Below, in pieces: positions 1 through 7,343 of a stretch of 21,182 bases of DNA. Numbering within the stretch: the stretch's first letter is position 1; each line of letters opens with the position of its first letter. The DNA comes from Spirochaetia bacterium (GTDB lineage: Bacteria; Spirochaetota; Spirochaetia; Treponematales; Breznakiellaceae): contig BOBG01000028.1 in NCBI GenBank assembly GCA_026002265.1, positions 1-21,182 of the forward strand. The letters are read 5' to 3'. The notes below the pieces were generated by a model, which was not told the origin of the DNA, ran no database searches, and saw nothing but the letters and a program-made list of their open reading frames with translations. The position numbers were made by a program, and so were the translations under genes.

Positions 1-23
1 ATACATGTCAATCAAGAATTGGG

Positions 24-54
24 TCCACGAATGTCACTAATATACACGAATAAT
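24..54 (-). repeat. Dispersed TTCGTG-type repeat copy
   Basis: On the minus strand, TTCGTGTATATTAGTGACAT followed by TCGTGGAC differs at only two positions from the TTCGTGTATATTCGTGCCAT plus TCGTGGAC junction of the 71-bp array near 5907-5951. A diverged direct copy is at 5782-5812 and a diverged inverted one at 5633-5661. Confidence 0.7.
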
Positions 55-99
55 ACAATATAAAGAAAATATCTATTGTTATCCGTGGATCGATTCGCG

Positions 100-843
100 T
101 TACAACTCATGCGCTACGGCTAAACTCACTTCAAACATAGCGTGTAGGGCAGTTTGCCGGGCATAGGCATCTAAACTTTCACCGGAAACATTTGAATCCG
201 AGCAAGTAAACATGGCAAGAGCTTTTTTTCCGGTATAGGCGGCGTTGCAATAGAGCGCATAGGATTCCATGTCGGTTCCGCCGCAGCCGAGTTTTGCCCA
301 TTTCTTCCAGCCTTCGTCTCCCTCAGCGCTATACAACGAAAAAAGATCCGAGGAAAAAACATTCCCCACCCAAAACGGGAAATCCAATGAACGGGTAATT
401 ACGACAGCTTTTTCCAAGAGTCCGTAATCCGCGCAGGCTGAAAAAGTTCCGGAGAGATGGTACTGGTGAGCGTAATTTGAGTTGGTGCAGGCGGCGAGTG
501 CAAACACTACATCTCCGACTTTTATCTCCGGCCGGAGACCGCCGCAGGTGCCTATCCGGATAATATTTTCCACGCCGTAATGGGTAAAAAGTTCATAGGA
601 ATAAATGCCGATGCTGGGTGCGCCCATGCCGGATCCCATTACAGAGACAGACTTTCCTTTGTAGGTTCCGGTGAATCCCAACATTCCCCGGACACTATTC
701 ACTTCCTGAACCTTTTCAAGATAATGCTCTGCAATATAACGCGCTCGGAGCGGATCGCCGGGCATCAATACCGTAGGAGCAAAATCCCCTGGTTTTGCAT
801 TATTGTGAGGAGTGCCTTCAGTGGACTTGTATGAATCATGCAT
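100..843 (-). CDS. deoD: Purine nucleoside phosphorylase, DeoD type
   Basis: Cytosolic enzyme that cleaves purine (deoxy)nucleosides with phosphate, giving base plus (deoxy)ribose 1-phosphate for purine salvage. The family is evident from the early motif MPGDPLRARYIAEHYLE, then VNSVRGMLGFTGTYKGK and RIGTCGG (phosphate and ribose contacts), MESYALY (the MExxxL ribose-binding region) and CSDSN, which holds the catalytic Ser-Asp pair. The frame is open to 897, but the ATG at 843 is preferred: it gives 247 residues, close to the usual length of about 239, and AAGGAAA lies six bases upstream. The extra 18 residues of the longer form are not conserved in the family. With this start the gene begins 19 bases after the membrane-protein gene, on the same strand, so co-transcription is likely. 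No terminator is visible in the 99 bases left before the window edge. Confidence 0.95.
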   Translation of the reverse strand: MHDSYKSTEGTPHNNAKPGDFAPTVLMPGDPLRARYIAEHYLEKVQEVNSVRGMLGFTGTYKGKSVSVMGSGMGAPSIGIYSYELFTHYGVENIIRIGTCGGLRPEIKVGDVVFALAACTNSNYAHQYHLSGTFSACADYGLLEKAVVITRSLDFPFWVGNVFSSDLFSLYSAEGDEGWKKWAKLGCGGTDMESYALYCNAAYTGKKALAMFTCSDSNVSGESLDAYARQTALHAMFEVSLAVAHEL

Positions 844-862
844 ACTATTTCCTTTTAAAGAA

Positions 863-1471
863 TTATGTGCCGGAATCATGGCGATGAGGCGGCACAATCA
901 GCGCGATAAAAACCGGAATCACATTTAATCCTAAGAGGACAATTCCGGGTATCTGTTGTTGACAAAAGAAGAACCAGTAAGAGCTTGCCGCAATCAGAAA
1001 CACAGCGATAATAGCCATAACTGCAACCGGAATGAGCGCATTACGTTTTTTATAAAAGAGCCGGCTGAAAAAAGGAATCCCCACGACAACCGTGGTCCAG
1101 AGAATCGGAGGCAGTACAAAATAAATCGGATCGTTCAAGAGGCTCTTATCAACTGAATGGATCGCAGAAACTGGAATCAAATAGATCAACGAAAAACCGG
1201 TTGAATCAATCTGTTTTCCGGCCGCAATCGGAATCAATGAAAGGATTAACGGCGGAAGAACCGGCACCGCAATCACATCAGCAGCAATGTGAAACCACCG
1301 CTCCATATCAAACCGGCCCGGCGGCAAAAAAGGACCGGCAAAACGGTAGAGCAGAGCGCCGCACCCGCCGGCAAGTAACGGAATCAGAATATTTACATTG
1401 CCATAGTGTGGAGAACGCGAGCACCAGAGTACATAAAAAAGCGGAACCCACAAAAGGCAAAATAACGTCAT
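863..1471 (-). CDS. Hypothetical six-helix integral membrane protein
   Basis: A 202-residue, very hydrophobic protein that I do not recognise. About six membrane segments can be seen (near residues 1-17, 27-47, 65-85, 90-106, 117-135 and 145-165, with another hydrophobic stretch at 175-193). Short basic loops such as RLFYKKRN suggest cytoplasmic sides. No catalytic motif is visible. An in-frame TAA lies two codons upstream of the ATG, so this is the earliest ATG. There is no Shine-Dalgarno sequence, but TACAAT sits five bases before the ATG with TTGATG 18 bases further up, so the gene may have its own leaderless transcript. The start also overlaps the stop of an 11-codon mini-ORF. It lies between the LPP20 gene and deoD on the same strand. 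The function is unknown. Confidence 0.75.
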   Translation of the reverse strand: MTLFCLLWVPLFYVLWCSRSPHYGNVNILIPLLAGGCGALLYRFAGPFLPPGRFDMERWFHIAADVIAVPVLPPLILSLIPIAAGKQIDSTGFSLIYLIPVSAIHSVDKSLLNDPIYFVLPPILWTTVVVGIPFFSRLFYKKRNALIPVAVMAIIAVFLIAASSYWFFFCQQQIPGIVLLGLNVIPVFIALIVPPHRHDSGT

Positions 1472-1503
1472 AACTTATTGTACCGGATGATCGGCAGCAG
1501 CAT
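1468..1503 (-). other. Possible 11-codon linking mini-ORF
   Basis: The LPP20 stop TGA overlaps an ATG (TGATG). That ATG opens the peptide MLLPIIRYNKL, whose stop TGA overlaps the ATG of the membrane-protein gene (ATGA). This arrangement would suit stop-start translational coupling across the 31-base gap. It may equally be chance, because the same bases also contain the proposed TTGATG/TACAAT promoter. Confidence 0.3.
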
Positions 1504-1506
1504 CAA
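1477..1506 (-). promoter_or_regulatory. Putative leaderless promoter of membrane-protein gene
   Basis: TTGATG (1501-1506), an 18-base spacer and TACAAT (1477-1482) are followed by only five bases before ATG. The -35 overlaps the stop codon of the LPP20 gene. There is no Shine-Dalgarno sequence between, so RNA would start at or next to the A of ATG. Confidence 0.5.
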
Positions 1507-2699
1507 CGCAGTACAACATTTGAAAAATATTGCTGTAGCGCATTTCCATACTCAGTCTGAATGTTCCGCTCTGCTTCACGGATCGCCCGGTTTTCTGCTT
1601 CCGAGAGAGTCACATGACCTTCCCGGTCATTAAAAGTGTAGGGAAAAAGCGTAGCATTTGTTGTAGTGTCCGTCAGTTGTGAGTTTAATTCGATCCGGGC
1701 ATATTTGTTCGTTCCAGAGGGGTAAGCCACCTCGGATAATTGTACGCTGACTCTAAGCACATACCGGGAGTTGATGCCCCCGCTCCGGAAGCCTTGGTCC
1801 CCAAGTGCCTTTTCAAAGGCGCTTTTGATCCGGTTTGATTGATCGGGACCCGCGACCTGAACCCCGATTGGAATGGAAGCAACAATAGCCTGAGCCGCGA
1901 GCCGGTATTCTGCACCGGTTTTCAGACTCGCCATGGTATGTCTTGTGGAATTGTACCGGCTGCCGAGTAGATTGAGTATTTTCATAAAAATTTGATTCGC
2001 ATCTGCAATCACCGCAGCAACTTGATATTTTGCATATCCGTCAAGGGACACCCGCTCGGCCGGAGACAGATTGCTGAGTGTGTCGAGGATCCGGATATTG
2101 GAAGTGATCATGTCTGAGTAAATGGCACCGGCTCGTGACTTTTCCATAACAGCCACTGCATAATATGTATTTTTACTGTCAAACCATAGTTCCCGTACTT
2201 CAGTCCCCACAAGAGAATCCATCTGTGCGGAGATCGTGATCGCCTCCCGGGTGCTGTCATTGCTGATACCGGTTACAACACCGTTAGTCACTGCTTGAGA
2301 ATAGCGGCTTACCATGGATATTTCGCCTTGAACAGATTGACCAAAAAAGCCTGCCACCTTGAAAATCGCATCTTTTTCTGCATCCGCTCTGGTGCGTCCC
2401 GAACCAACTGCCGAAACAAAATTCGCCTCGCTGTACACTGCTTGAGAAGCATTAATCCATGCCGGAGGAGTTTTCGAATCAACAACTTTAGTAGGTTCCG
2501 GAACCCTACCCGGATTAGACGGACTCTGCGGCCGGTTAACACTCCCGCCGTTATCCATCCGCGCCAGTGCATCCATCGCGCTTGCCTCTGCTTCCGGATC
2601 GGTACTGTTTGCAGGATAATTCTGTGTTCCGGATGAAGCACATGCACTGCATAGTATTACACATCCCACTATTGCATAACGAATTAACTCTTTCAACAT
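1503..2699 (-). CDS. LPP20-family lipoprotein
   Basis: A 398-residue envelope lipoprotein. Residues 1-19 form a signal peptide ending in CSA-C, a relaxed spirochaete-style lipobox with the lipidated cysteine at position 20. A low-complexity Ser/Pro/Asn linker runs to about residue 77. Then comes an LPP20-like domain starting PPAWINASQAVYSEANFVS and continuing with VGSGRTRADAEKDA, typical of this family, which occurs in spirochaetes and many diderms and whose biochemical role is unknown. The rest (about 200-398) is mixed alpha/beta with a second repeated-looking module that includes SVQLSEVAYPSG. The ATG is preceded by a GGGGGAT ribosome-binding site and by a good sigma-70 promoter. It is the first gene of a likely unit with the membrane protein and deoD. 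The lipoprotein call is firm; the function is not known. Confidence 0.85.
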   Translation of the reverse strand: MLKELIRYAIVGCVILCSACASSGTQNYPANSTDPEAEASAMDALARMDNGGSVNRPQSPSNPGRVPEPTKVVDSKTPPAWINASQAVYSEANFVSAVGSGRTRADAEKDAIFKVAGFFGQSVQGEISMVSRYSQAVTNGVVTGISNDSTREAITISAQMDSLVGTEVRELWFDSKNTYYAVAVMEKSRAGAIYSDMITSNIRILDTLSNLSPAERVSLDGYAKYQVAAVIADANQIFMKILNLLGSRYNSTRHTMASLKTGAEYRLAAQAIVASIPIGVQVAGPDQSNRIKSAFEKALGDQGFRSGGINSRYVLRVSVQLSEVAYPSGTNKYARIELNSQLTDTTTNATLFPYTFNDREGHVTLSEAENRAIREAERNIQTEYGNALQQYFSNVVLR

Positions 2700-2723
2700 A
2701 CACTATCCCCCAGTTTTATACTC

Positions 2724-2752
2724 ATTATATCATAAAAATAGTAAACAAACAA
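2724..2752 (-). promoter_or_regulatory. Sigma-70 promoter of LPP20 lipoprotein gene
   Basis: TTGTTT (2747-2752), a 17-base spacer and a perfect TATAAT (2724-2729). The ATG lies 24 bases past the -10, with GGGGGAT as ribosome-binding site. This is a conventional leader, in contrast to the leaderless arrangements elsewhere in the window. Confidence 0.7.
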
Positions 2753-2793
2753 TGCCGGATCAAATGGTGAATAAGGTTTTTGTTATTAGGGGC

Positions 2794-2825
2794 AAAGTAA
2801 AAGGAGCAGTTTTAAACCGCTCCTT
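2794..2825 (-). terminator. Rho-independent terminator of glgP
   Basis: Inverted repeat AAGGAGC (2801-2807) / GCTCCTT (2819-2825) with an inner GTTT/AAAC extension. On the minus strand it is followed by TTTTACTTT. It lies 8 bases past the glgP stop codon and before the LPP20 promoter, so the two transcripts are separated. Confidence 0.75.
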
Positions 2826-2832
2826 AAAATAT

Positions 2833-5376
2833 TTATTCAGCCCATCGAATGAATCCGGACCGGTAGGGGTGTACCAATGCGGCATGCTTTGGGAGAATCC
2901 GGACTGTGTAGCCCTGGAAGCCGGTGTCATCGCATGTAACTTTGACTTGGTACTCGTAACAAGTACCTTTATTCCCGACCGCTTTCATTTCAAGACGTTT
3001 GGCTTTGTCAATCGTGTTATCGTGATTCGAGACTGCTCCCGCGTAGAGTTCCACCAACAATTCCTCCGGCTTGAGGGTACCCAGCTCGATAGATGCTGTC
3101 ACAGTAAAGGTATCCCCACGCTGCATAACCGGTTGTGCATTGGATTCCAGCCGGATAATTTTCAAGCTGTTCCATGCCTGCTGGATCTTGGCAAAATAAG
3201 CCGCGAGCGATTTTGATTCCGCATAATCGCTTTGCACGATGCGCTGGTAATTGTTCAACGCGGGTGCGTAGTAGCCATTGTAATAATCGAGGAGCATCCG
3301 GTGACTTGCCATTGACTGCCCCATTGCGCCCATAGTTGCCTTCATCCGTTTGGTCCATTCACGAGGCAGGCCATCCCGTCCGCGCTGGTAGAACAACGGA
3401 ATAATATCCCGCTCAAGCAAATCGTAGAGCGCCTTACTTTCGATGTCGTCCTGAAGGTTCGTGTCTACGTACTGTTCGCCTTGACCAATGGCCCAGCCGA
3501 CTTCCGGCGTGTAGGCTTCATCCCACCAGCCATCCAGAATCGAACAGTTAAGCACGCCATTCAACGCAGCTTTCATACCGCTCGTGCCGGATGCCTCCAA
3601 TGGACGCCGGGGCGTGTTAAACCACACATCAGCTCCACTCGTGAGATACCGGGCAACGGTCATGTCATAATTTTCAATAAAAACAATCCGGTTTGTTACA
3701 TCATATTTTTCTGCAAAATGGATGATTTCCCGGATAATTTCCTTGCCGGGGAGATCCATAGGGTGAGCTTTTCCGGCAAAGATCAACTGAACCGGATACT
3801 TGTTGTCTCGTACCAGCCTGAGAAGGCGTTCAGGATCCCGGAGGAGGAGATTCCCGCGTTTGTACGTTGCAAAGCGCCGTGCGAAAGCAAGAGTCAACGC
3901 AGACGGTGAAAGTGCATCTTCAGCCTGCTGTACCCGGCGTTCAACAGCACCGGTCCGGACAATATGCTGACGAATCCGTTCACGGGCAAAGACCACCAAC
4001 TGTTCGCGGCGCCGCTCATGAGTCCGCCACAGTTCCTCGTCAGAGATCTTAGACATACGATCCCATATCGCAAGTCTGGTCGGGTCTTCTTCCAAACTCG
4101 GCCCGAAATAACGTTCCAATAACGACATCATGCCGCTGGAAATCCATGTACGCGGGTGCACCCCGTTGGTAACATGTTTGATTGGAACTTCGTTCAGCGG
4201 AAGCCCGGGCCACAGACCCTGCCACATTTCCCGTGACACTTTGCCATGAAGCTTGGCAACACCATTTGCATACGCAGAGAGCTTCAACGCAAGTACCGTC
4301 ATACAATAGGTTTCATGATCATCATTAGGATTTATCCTGCCGAGTCCGAGGAAATCATGCCATGGAATACCCATGGACTGGGCCCATGACCGGAAATATT
4401 TTTCCACGAGCCAAATTTCAAAACGCTCGTTGCCGGCCGGAACCGGAGTATGAGTGGTAAAGATATTGGTCGGCCACAATGCTTCACGGGCTTCATCAAA
4501 TGAAAATTGCTTGTCATTCATCAATTCCCGGATCCGTTCCAAGCCCAAAAATGCTGCATGTCCTTCATTCATATGAGTCACGGACGGATTGATACCCAAC
4601 GCACGGAGCGCCCGGATTCCGCCGATACCGAGGAGTATTTCCTGTTGAATCCGGGTTTCTTTATCCCCGCCATACAGTGCTGCGGTAATATTCCGGATCT
4701 CAGGCGAATTTTCGTCAATATTAGTATCCAAAAGGTAGAGAGAAGAACGCCCGACTTTTACTTCCCAAATCTGCGCTATTGCAATTTTTCCGGCCAAATC
4801 CACCGAAATTTTGATGGGGTTACCCTTGGTGTCCTCTTTACGTTCAACCGGCATATTGTACCAGTCGTTTTCCGGATAGCCCTCCTGCTGAAAGCCGTCC
4901 GCGTTGAGATTCTGGGTAAAATAGCCTTGACGGTAGAGGAGCCCGATTCCAACCAATGGCAGCCCCATATCCGAGGAAGTTTTCATGTGATCGCCGGAAA
5001 GAATTCCTAAACCGCCGGAATAAATCGGCAGCGACACATCCATGCCGTATTCCATCGAAAAGTACGCGATTGTCTTTTCCCGGGAACCTTTGTACCATGT
5101 TTCGCCATTTTTGTACTTTTGGAAACGCTCGTAGACACTATTAAGAGCTGCAATGTACGAATCGTCTTGTGCAGCTTGTAACAGGTGCTCCTGACTAACC
5201 ATACCGAGAGTCCGGACCGGACTCTGTTGGGACCGGGTCCATGAATCATAATCAAGCCGGATAAATAATTGCACTGCATCATAATTCCATGAAAGCCACA
5301 GATTCCTGGCAATTTCGTCCAAGGCTTTGAGGGAAGGAGGCAGATTCGGTTTAACCGTATAGGTGGAAATTTTCAT
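2833..5376 (-). CDS. glgP: Glycogen/alpha-glucan phosphorylase
   Basis: Cytosolic PLP enzyme that releases glucose 1-phosphate from glycogen or maltodextrin. It is 847 residues long and of the bacterial type with an N-terminal DUF3417 domain (about residues 12-120, NLWLSWNYDA at 25-34). The catalytic body includes YFSMEYG (105-111), YSGGLGILSGDH (119-130), HMNEGHAAF (268-276), TTHTPVPAGNE (307-317), HVTNGVHPRTW (401-411), FARRFATYKRGNL (498-510) and EASGTSGMKAALNG (594-607). Lys602 in the last motif is the expected PLP Schiff-base lysine. A C-terminal extension of roughly 120 residues after the catalytic core is usual for this subgroup. The gene has no Shine-Dalgarno sequence: CGACTC separates the -10 from the ATG. 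It stands alone between its own promoter and terminator. No other glycogen gene is nearby. Confidence 0.95.
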   Translation of the reverse strand: MKISTYTVKPNLPPSLKALDEIARNLWLSWNYDAVQLFIRLDYDSWTRSQQSPVRTLGMVSQEHLLQAAQDDSYIAALNSVYERFQKYKNGETWYKGSREKTIAYFSMEYGMDVSLPIYSGGLGILSGDHMKTSSDMGLPLVGIGLLYRQGYFTQNLNADGFQQEGYPENDWYNMPVERKEDTKGNPIKISVDLAGKIAIAQIWEVKVGRSSLYLLDTNIDENSPEIRNITAALYGGDKETRIQQEILLGIGGIRALRALGINPSVTHMNEGHAAFLGLERIRELMNDKQFSFDEAREALWPTNIFTTHTPVPAGNERFEIWLVEKYFRSWAQSMGIPWHDFLGLGRINPNDDHETYCMTVLALKLSAYANGVAKLHGKVSREMWQGLWPGLPLNEVPIKHVTNGVHPRTWISSGMMSLLERYFGPSLEEDPTRLAIWDRMSKISDEELWRTHERRREQLVVFARERIRQHIVRTGAVERRVQQAEDALSPSALTLAFARRFATYKRGNLLLRDPERLLRLVRDNKYPVQLIFAGKAHPMDLPGKEIIREIIHFAEKYDVTNRIVFIENYDMTVARYLTSGADVWFNTPRRPLEASGTSGMKAALNGVLNCSILDGWWDEAYTPEVGWAIGQGEQYVDTNLQDDIESKALYDLLERDIIPLFYQRGRDGLPREWTKRMKATMGAMGQSMASHRMLLDYYNGYYAPALNNYQRIVQSDYAESKSLAAYFAKIQQAWNSLKIIRLESNAQPVMQRGDTFTVTASIELGTLKPEELLVELYAGAVSNHDNTIDKAKRLEMKAVGNKGTCYEYQVKVTCDDTGFQGYTVRILPKHAALVHPYRSGFIRWAE

Positions 5377-5382
5377 GAGTCG

Positions 5383-5412
5383 AGTCTATCAGTAATATTA
5401 ACCTGATGTCAA
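5383..5412 (-). promoter_or_regulatory. Leaderless promoter of glgP
   Basis: A perfect TTGACA (5407-5412), an 18-base spacer and TAGACT (5383-5388) preceded by TGA (extended -10 pattern TGN). Exactly six bases (CGACTC) separate the -10 from ATG, which places the predicted start of transcription on the A of ATG. The block CTGATAGACT is shared with the alaA promoter. Confidence 0.7.
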
Positions 5413-5507
5413 TTCCCGATATTATTTTATTGGAAAAACGGCTTGCTTGTCCAAGCAATACACAGAGTCCAAATGAACTTTGAGGGGGTGTCTTCCCCCT
5501 GCCTCTA

Positions 5508-5547
5508 TCTCGACAGGCTTGATAACCGGTTATCGAGCCTGTCGAGA
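5508..5547. repeat. 40-bp near-perfect palindrome (REP-like element A)
   Basis: TCTCGACAGGCT, one mismatched base, then GATAACC|GGTTATC, one mismatched base, then AGCCTGTCGAGA. The centre is between 5527 and 5528; the only mismatch is T5520 against G5535. It is nested in an outer inverted pair, GAGGGGGTG (5482-5490) and CACCCCCCTC (near 5554-5563), so the whole 80-base element could fold as a long hairpin. The segment GAGCCTGTCGAGATGCCGGC is shared, with one change, with the element at 11570-11600. Confidence 0.85.
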
Positions 5548-5575
5548 TGCCGGCACCCCCCTCCTGGCTGAGAGC

Positions 5576-5621
5576 GTTCCCTGACCTGTTGAAGGCATTC
5601 CCTGAGCCTGTCGAAGGGAAC
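5576..5621. repeat. Pair of REP-like copies
   Basis: Two adjacent related units: GTTCCCTGACCTGTTGAAGG (5576-5595, degenerate) and ATTCCCTGAGCCTGTCGAAGG (from 5597). The second forms a hairpin, TTCCCT pairing with AGGGAA around GAGCCTGTCGA. The CCTGTCGA core is the same as in the palindrome just upstream and in the element after alaA. Confidence 0.7.
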
Positions 5622-5800
5622 ACCACAAGCTGTCCACTAATACACACAAATATTCACTAATTAACTGTTCCTTATTCGTAAAAATTCCGATCGAGGTCTG
5701 ACCCCAAATATCTTGTTATATTGAAAAGAAATACGAAAGTCTGTCCCCAAGATCAAGATCATTTGCGGTTGCATTGATTCTTATTCGTGTTAATTCGTTC

Positions 5801-6015
5801 AATTCGTGGATCATATTCGTTTTTCATTATGACAGCGCCCAAACCCCAAACCCCTTCATGTATATTCGTGCCATTCGTGGACTCTATTCGTTTTTCATTA
5901 TGACAGCACCCAAACCCCAAACCCCTTCGTGTATATTCGTGCCATTCGTGGACTCTATTCGTTTTTCATTATGACAGCGCCCAAACCCCAAACCCCTTCG
6001 TGTACTCTATTCGTT
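5801..6015. repeat. 71-bp tandem repeat array, three copies
   Basis: The unit begins ATTCGTGGA, continues CTCTATTCGTTTTTCATTATGACAGC with CCCAAACCCCAAACCCCTTC, and ends GTGTATATTCGTGCC. Copies start at 5802, 5873 and 5944, an exact 71-base step. Copies 2 and 3 differ from each other at very few bases. The third copy is followed by a partial fourth (CTCTATTCG) after loss of the TATTCGTGCCATTCGTGGA part. The unit is not a multiple of three and has no sustained frame, so it is not coding. It ends a few bases past the stop codon of the barrel-protein gene. Confidence 0.9.
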
Positions 6016-6022
6016 TTCCTCT

Positions 6023-6826
6023 TCAGAAATAATACCTGATTCCGGCGTAAATACCCTGCCATTTATTCCGGCCTTCTCCATCGAAAAGATTCCACCACCG
6101 GTAGCCGCCGAATACTTCCCATGCCTTCAGCATTAGACCGGCCTCGAATTCCATTTCTCCCAACGACACATTATCAAACACCTGAAACCCGGCCTTTGCC
6201 CGGAGCGTTATCGGCTTGAAAGGATAGATTCGGGATTCCAATCCAAACACAGCTCCGTTTCGGTAGAGTACGCCCCTCCAGCCCTGCCATTGTACAAAAG
6301 TTGCGAGATTGAATACCTTAGACTGAATCAATGAAAATTGCATTCCGAGCCGGAACCCGCTGAGAAAGGTGTTTTCATCCCACAGCACGTATCCGTCCAT
6401 ATATGGACCAAAGAATTTATAAAAATGTCCGCTGAACGAAAACCATGCACCGGTTCCCATGCCCTGTAATTGAAATCCGCTTAAACTCGTTGAAAACCAA
6501 TAATATTTACCATTATCCTGAACCGCTCCATCTTCATGCACTACCGGCCGTTCCAAATAACTGCCGTTGTCATAAGGAAAATTATTATAATAAAGATATG
6601 TATTATCATAATACCAGATAATTGCAAAAATCCGTGAGAAAAATTCAATCAAAAATTCTCCAAGACCGCCGGACGAACCGCTTGATTCGCCTGAAGAGCT
6701 TGATCCGGATCCTTCAGCGGATTTAATGGCATCAGAAAAATCATCTAAATCGGCAAATACTGTACTTGACGGAATCGTCAGGAACATTAACAATAAAAAA
6801 GCCGAAAGGACACGTCGTGTATTCAT
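6023..6826 (-). CDS. Putative outer-membrane beta-barrel protein
   Basis: A 267-residue secreted protein. Residues 1-25 form a signal peptide (hydrophobic core AFLLLMFLTIPSS, cleavage after VFA). A Ser/Gly-rich low-complexity linker (about 36-55) comes next, then a short hydrophobic helix-like stretch (FLIEFFSRIFAIIWYY). From about residue 105 to the end the sequence alternates polar and aromatic residues in strand-like blocks (KYYWFSTSLSGFQLQG, AWFSFSGHFYKFFG, GIYAGIRYYF). The C-terminal phenylalanine after YY fits the end strand of an outer-membrane barrel. I cannot name the family. The gene diverges from the Rrf2 gene across 58 bases and has a leaderless promoter. A role in the outer membrane is inferred from signal peptide plus strand pattern only. 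Confidence 0.7.
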   Translation of the reverse strand: MNTRRVLSAFLLLMFLTIPSSTVFADLDDFSDAIKSAEGSGSSSSGESSGSSGGLGEFLIEFFSRIFAIIWYYDNTYLYYNNFPYDNGSYLERPVVHEDGAVQDNGKYYWFSTSLSGFQLQGMGTGAWFSFSGHFYKFFGPYMDGYVLWDENTFLSGFRLGMQFSLIQSKVFNLATFVQWQGWRGVLYRNGAVFGLESRIYPFKPITLRAKAGFQVFDNVSLGEMEFEAGLMLKAWEVFGGYRWWNLFDGEGRNKWQGIYAGIRYYF

Positions 6827-6832
6827 ACTGAG

Positions 6833-6861
6833 ATTATATAGCGTTCTTTTTGGTATTTCAA
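6833..6861 (-). promoter_or_regulatory. Leaderless promoter of beta-barrel gene
   Basis: TTGAAA (6856-6861), a 17-base spacer, a perfect TATAAT (6833-6838), then six bases (CTCAGT) and ATG. The transcription start is predicted on the A of ATG. It lies inside the divergent gap with the Rrf2 gene, so the regulator could act here. Confidence 0.75.
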
Positions 6862-6884
6862 TACTTTTTTAAAGTGGAGCAACA

Positions 6885-7319
6885 GTGAAAATTTCCACCC
6901 GCGGCCGCTATGGTATCCGTCTATTGATCGATCTTGCTGAACATTCGCATGAAGCGCCGATTTCCCTCGCCAGTGTGGCTGAACGGCAAAATATTTCCCT
7001 TCGGTATTTAGAACAAGTTGCGTTGAGTCTCCGGCGCGCCGGTTTTCTCCGTTCCATAAAAGGTTCATCAGGCGGCTATACATTAGCTCGTTCTTCCCAT
7101 GATATAATCATTGGAGATGCACTCCGGATATTGGAAGGAGATATGCTCGTTGTAGATATGCCGATTCCGGGTATACATGAGACAAAATTGCAAAAATGTA
7201 TCCGTCACGTCATCTTTGATCCGCTTAATGAACGCGTGGCCGCAATAATCGACAGTAAAACCTTATCATCAATGGTCGGTACTGTTGATCCTGATGAATC
7301 GTATATGTATTTTATATAA
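6885..7319 (+). CDS. Rrf2-family transcriptional regulator
   Basis: A 144-residue DNA-binding regulator. The N-terminal winged helix is typical: MKISTRGRYGIRLLIDLA, then PISLASVAERQNISLRYLEQ (recognition helix region) and SIKGSSGGYTLAR (wing). The three-cysteine cluster that binds Fe-S in IscR is absent; only one cysteine is present, in KLQKCIRHVIF. It is therefore unlikely to be an IscR-type cluster sensor and is nearer to CymR-like members. The start is GTG at 6885 with GGAG five bases upstream. The only close neighbour on the other side of the promoter gap is the barrel-protein gene, which is a natural candidate target. The ligand is unknown. Confidence 0.9.
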   Translation: MKISTRGRYGIRLLIDLAEHSHEAPISLASVAERQNISLRYLEQVALSLRRAGFLRSIKGSSGGYTLARSSHDIIIGDALRILEGDMLVVDMPIPGIHETKLQKCIRHVIFDPLNERVAAIIDSKTLSSMVGTVDPDESYMYFI

Positions 7320-7343
7320 GGCTTTCAGAACGTTTTTGTAACA

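Larger units (their letters stand above)
5377..6022. other. Gene-free, repeat-rich intergenic region
   Basis: 646 bases without a supported gene, between glgP and the barrel-protein gene, both on the minus strand. Apart from the glgP promoter at its left end, it holds a GC-rich palindromic element (5482-5563), two REP-like copies (5576-5621), an inverted degenerate copy of a TTCGTG repeat (5633-5661), fragments reading GGTCTGACCCCAAA and AGTCTGTCCCCAA (5694-5752) that look like dispersed-repeat remnants, and a 71-bp tandem array up to the end of the next gene. A 98-codon open frame on the minus strand across 5351-5647 reads through palindromes and is not credible. Confidence 0.75.

Noticed and set aside
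4507..5010. A 167-codon plus-strand open frame opposite glgP
   Set aside because: It is antisense to conserved glgP codons and has no recognisable protein features.
5351..5647. A 98-codon minus-strand frame upstream of glgP
   Set aside because: It runs through palindromic repeats and the glgP promoter; composition is not protein-like.
6885..7319. IscR-type Fe-S sensor
   Set aside because: Only one cysteine is present where IscR needs three, so the entry is left as generic Rrf2.
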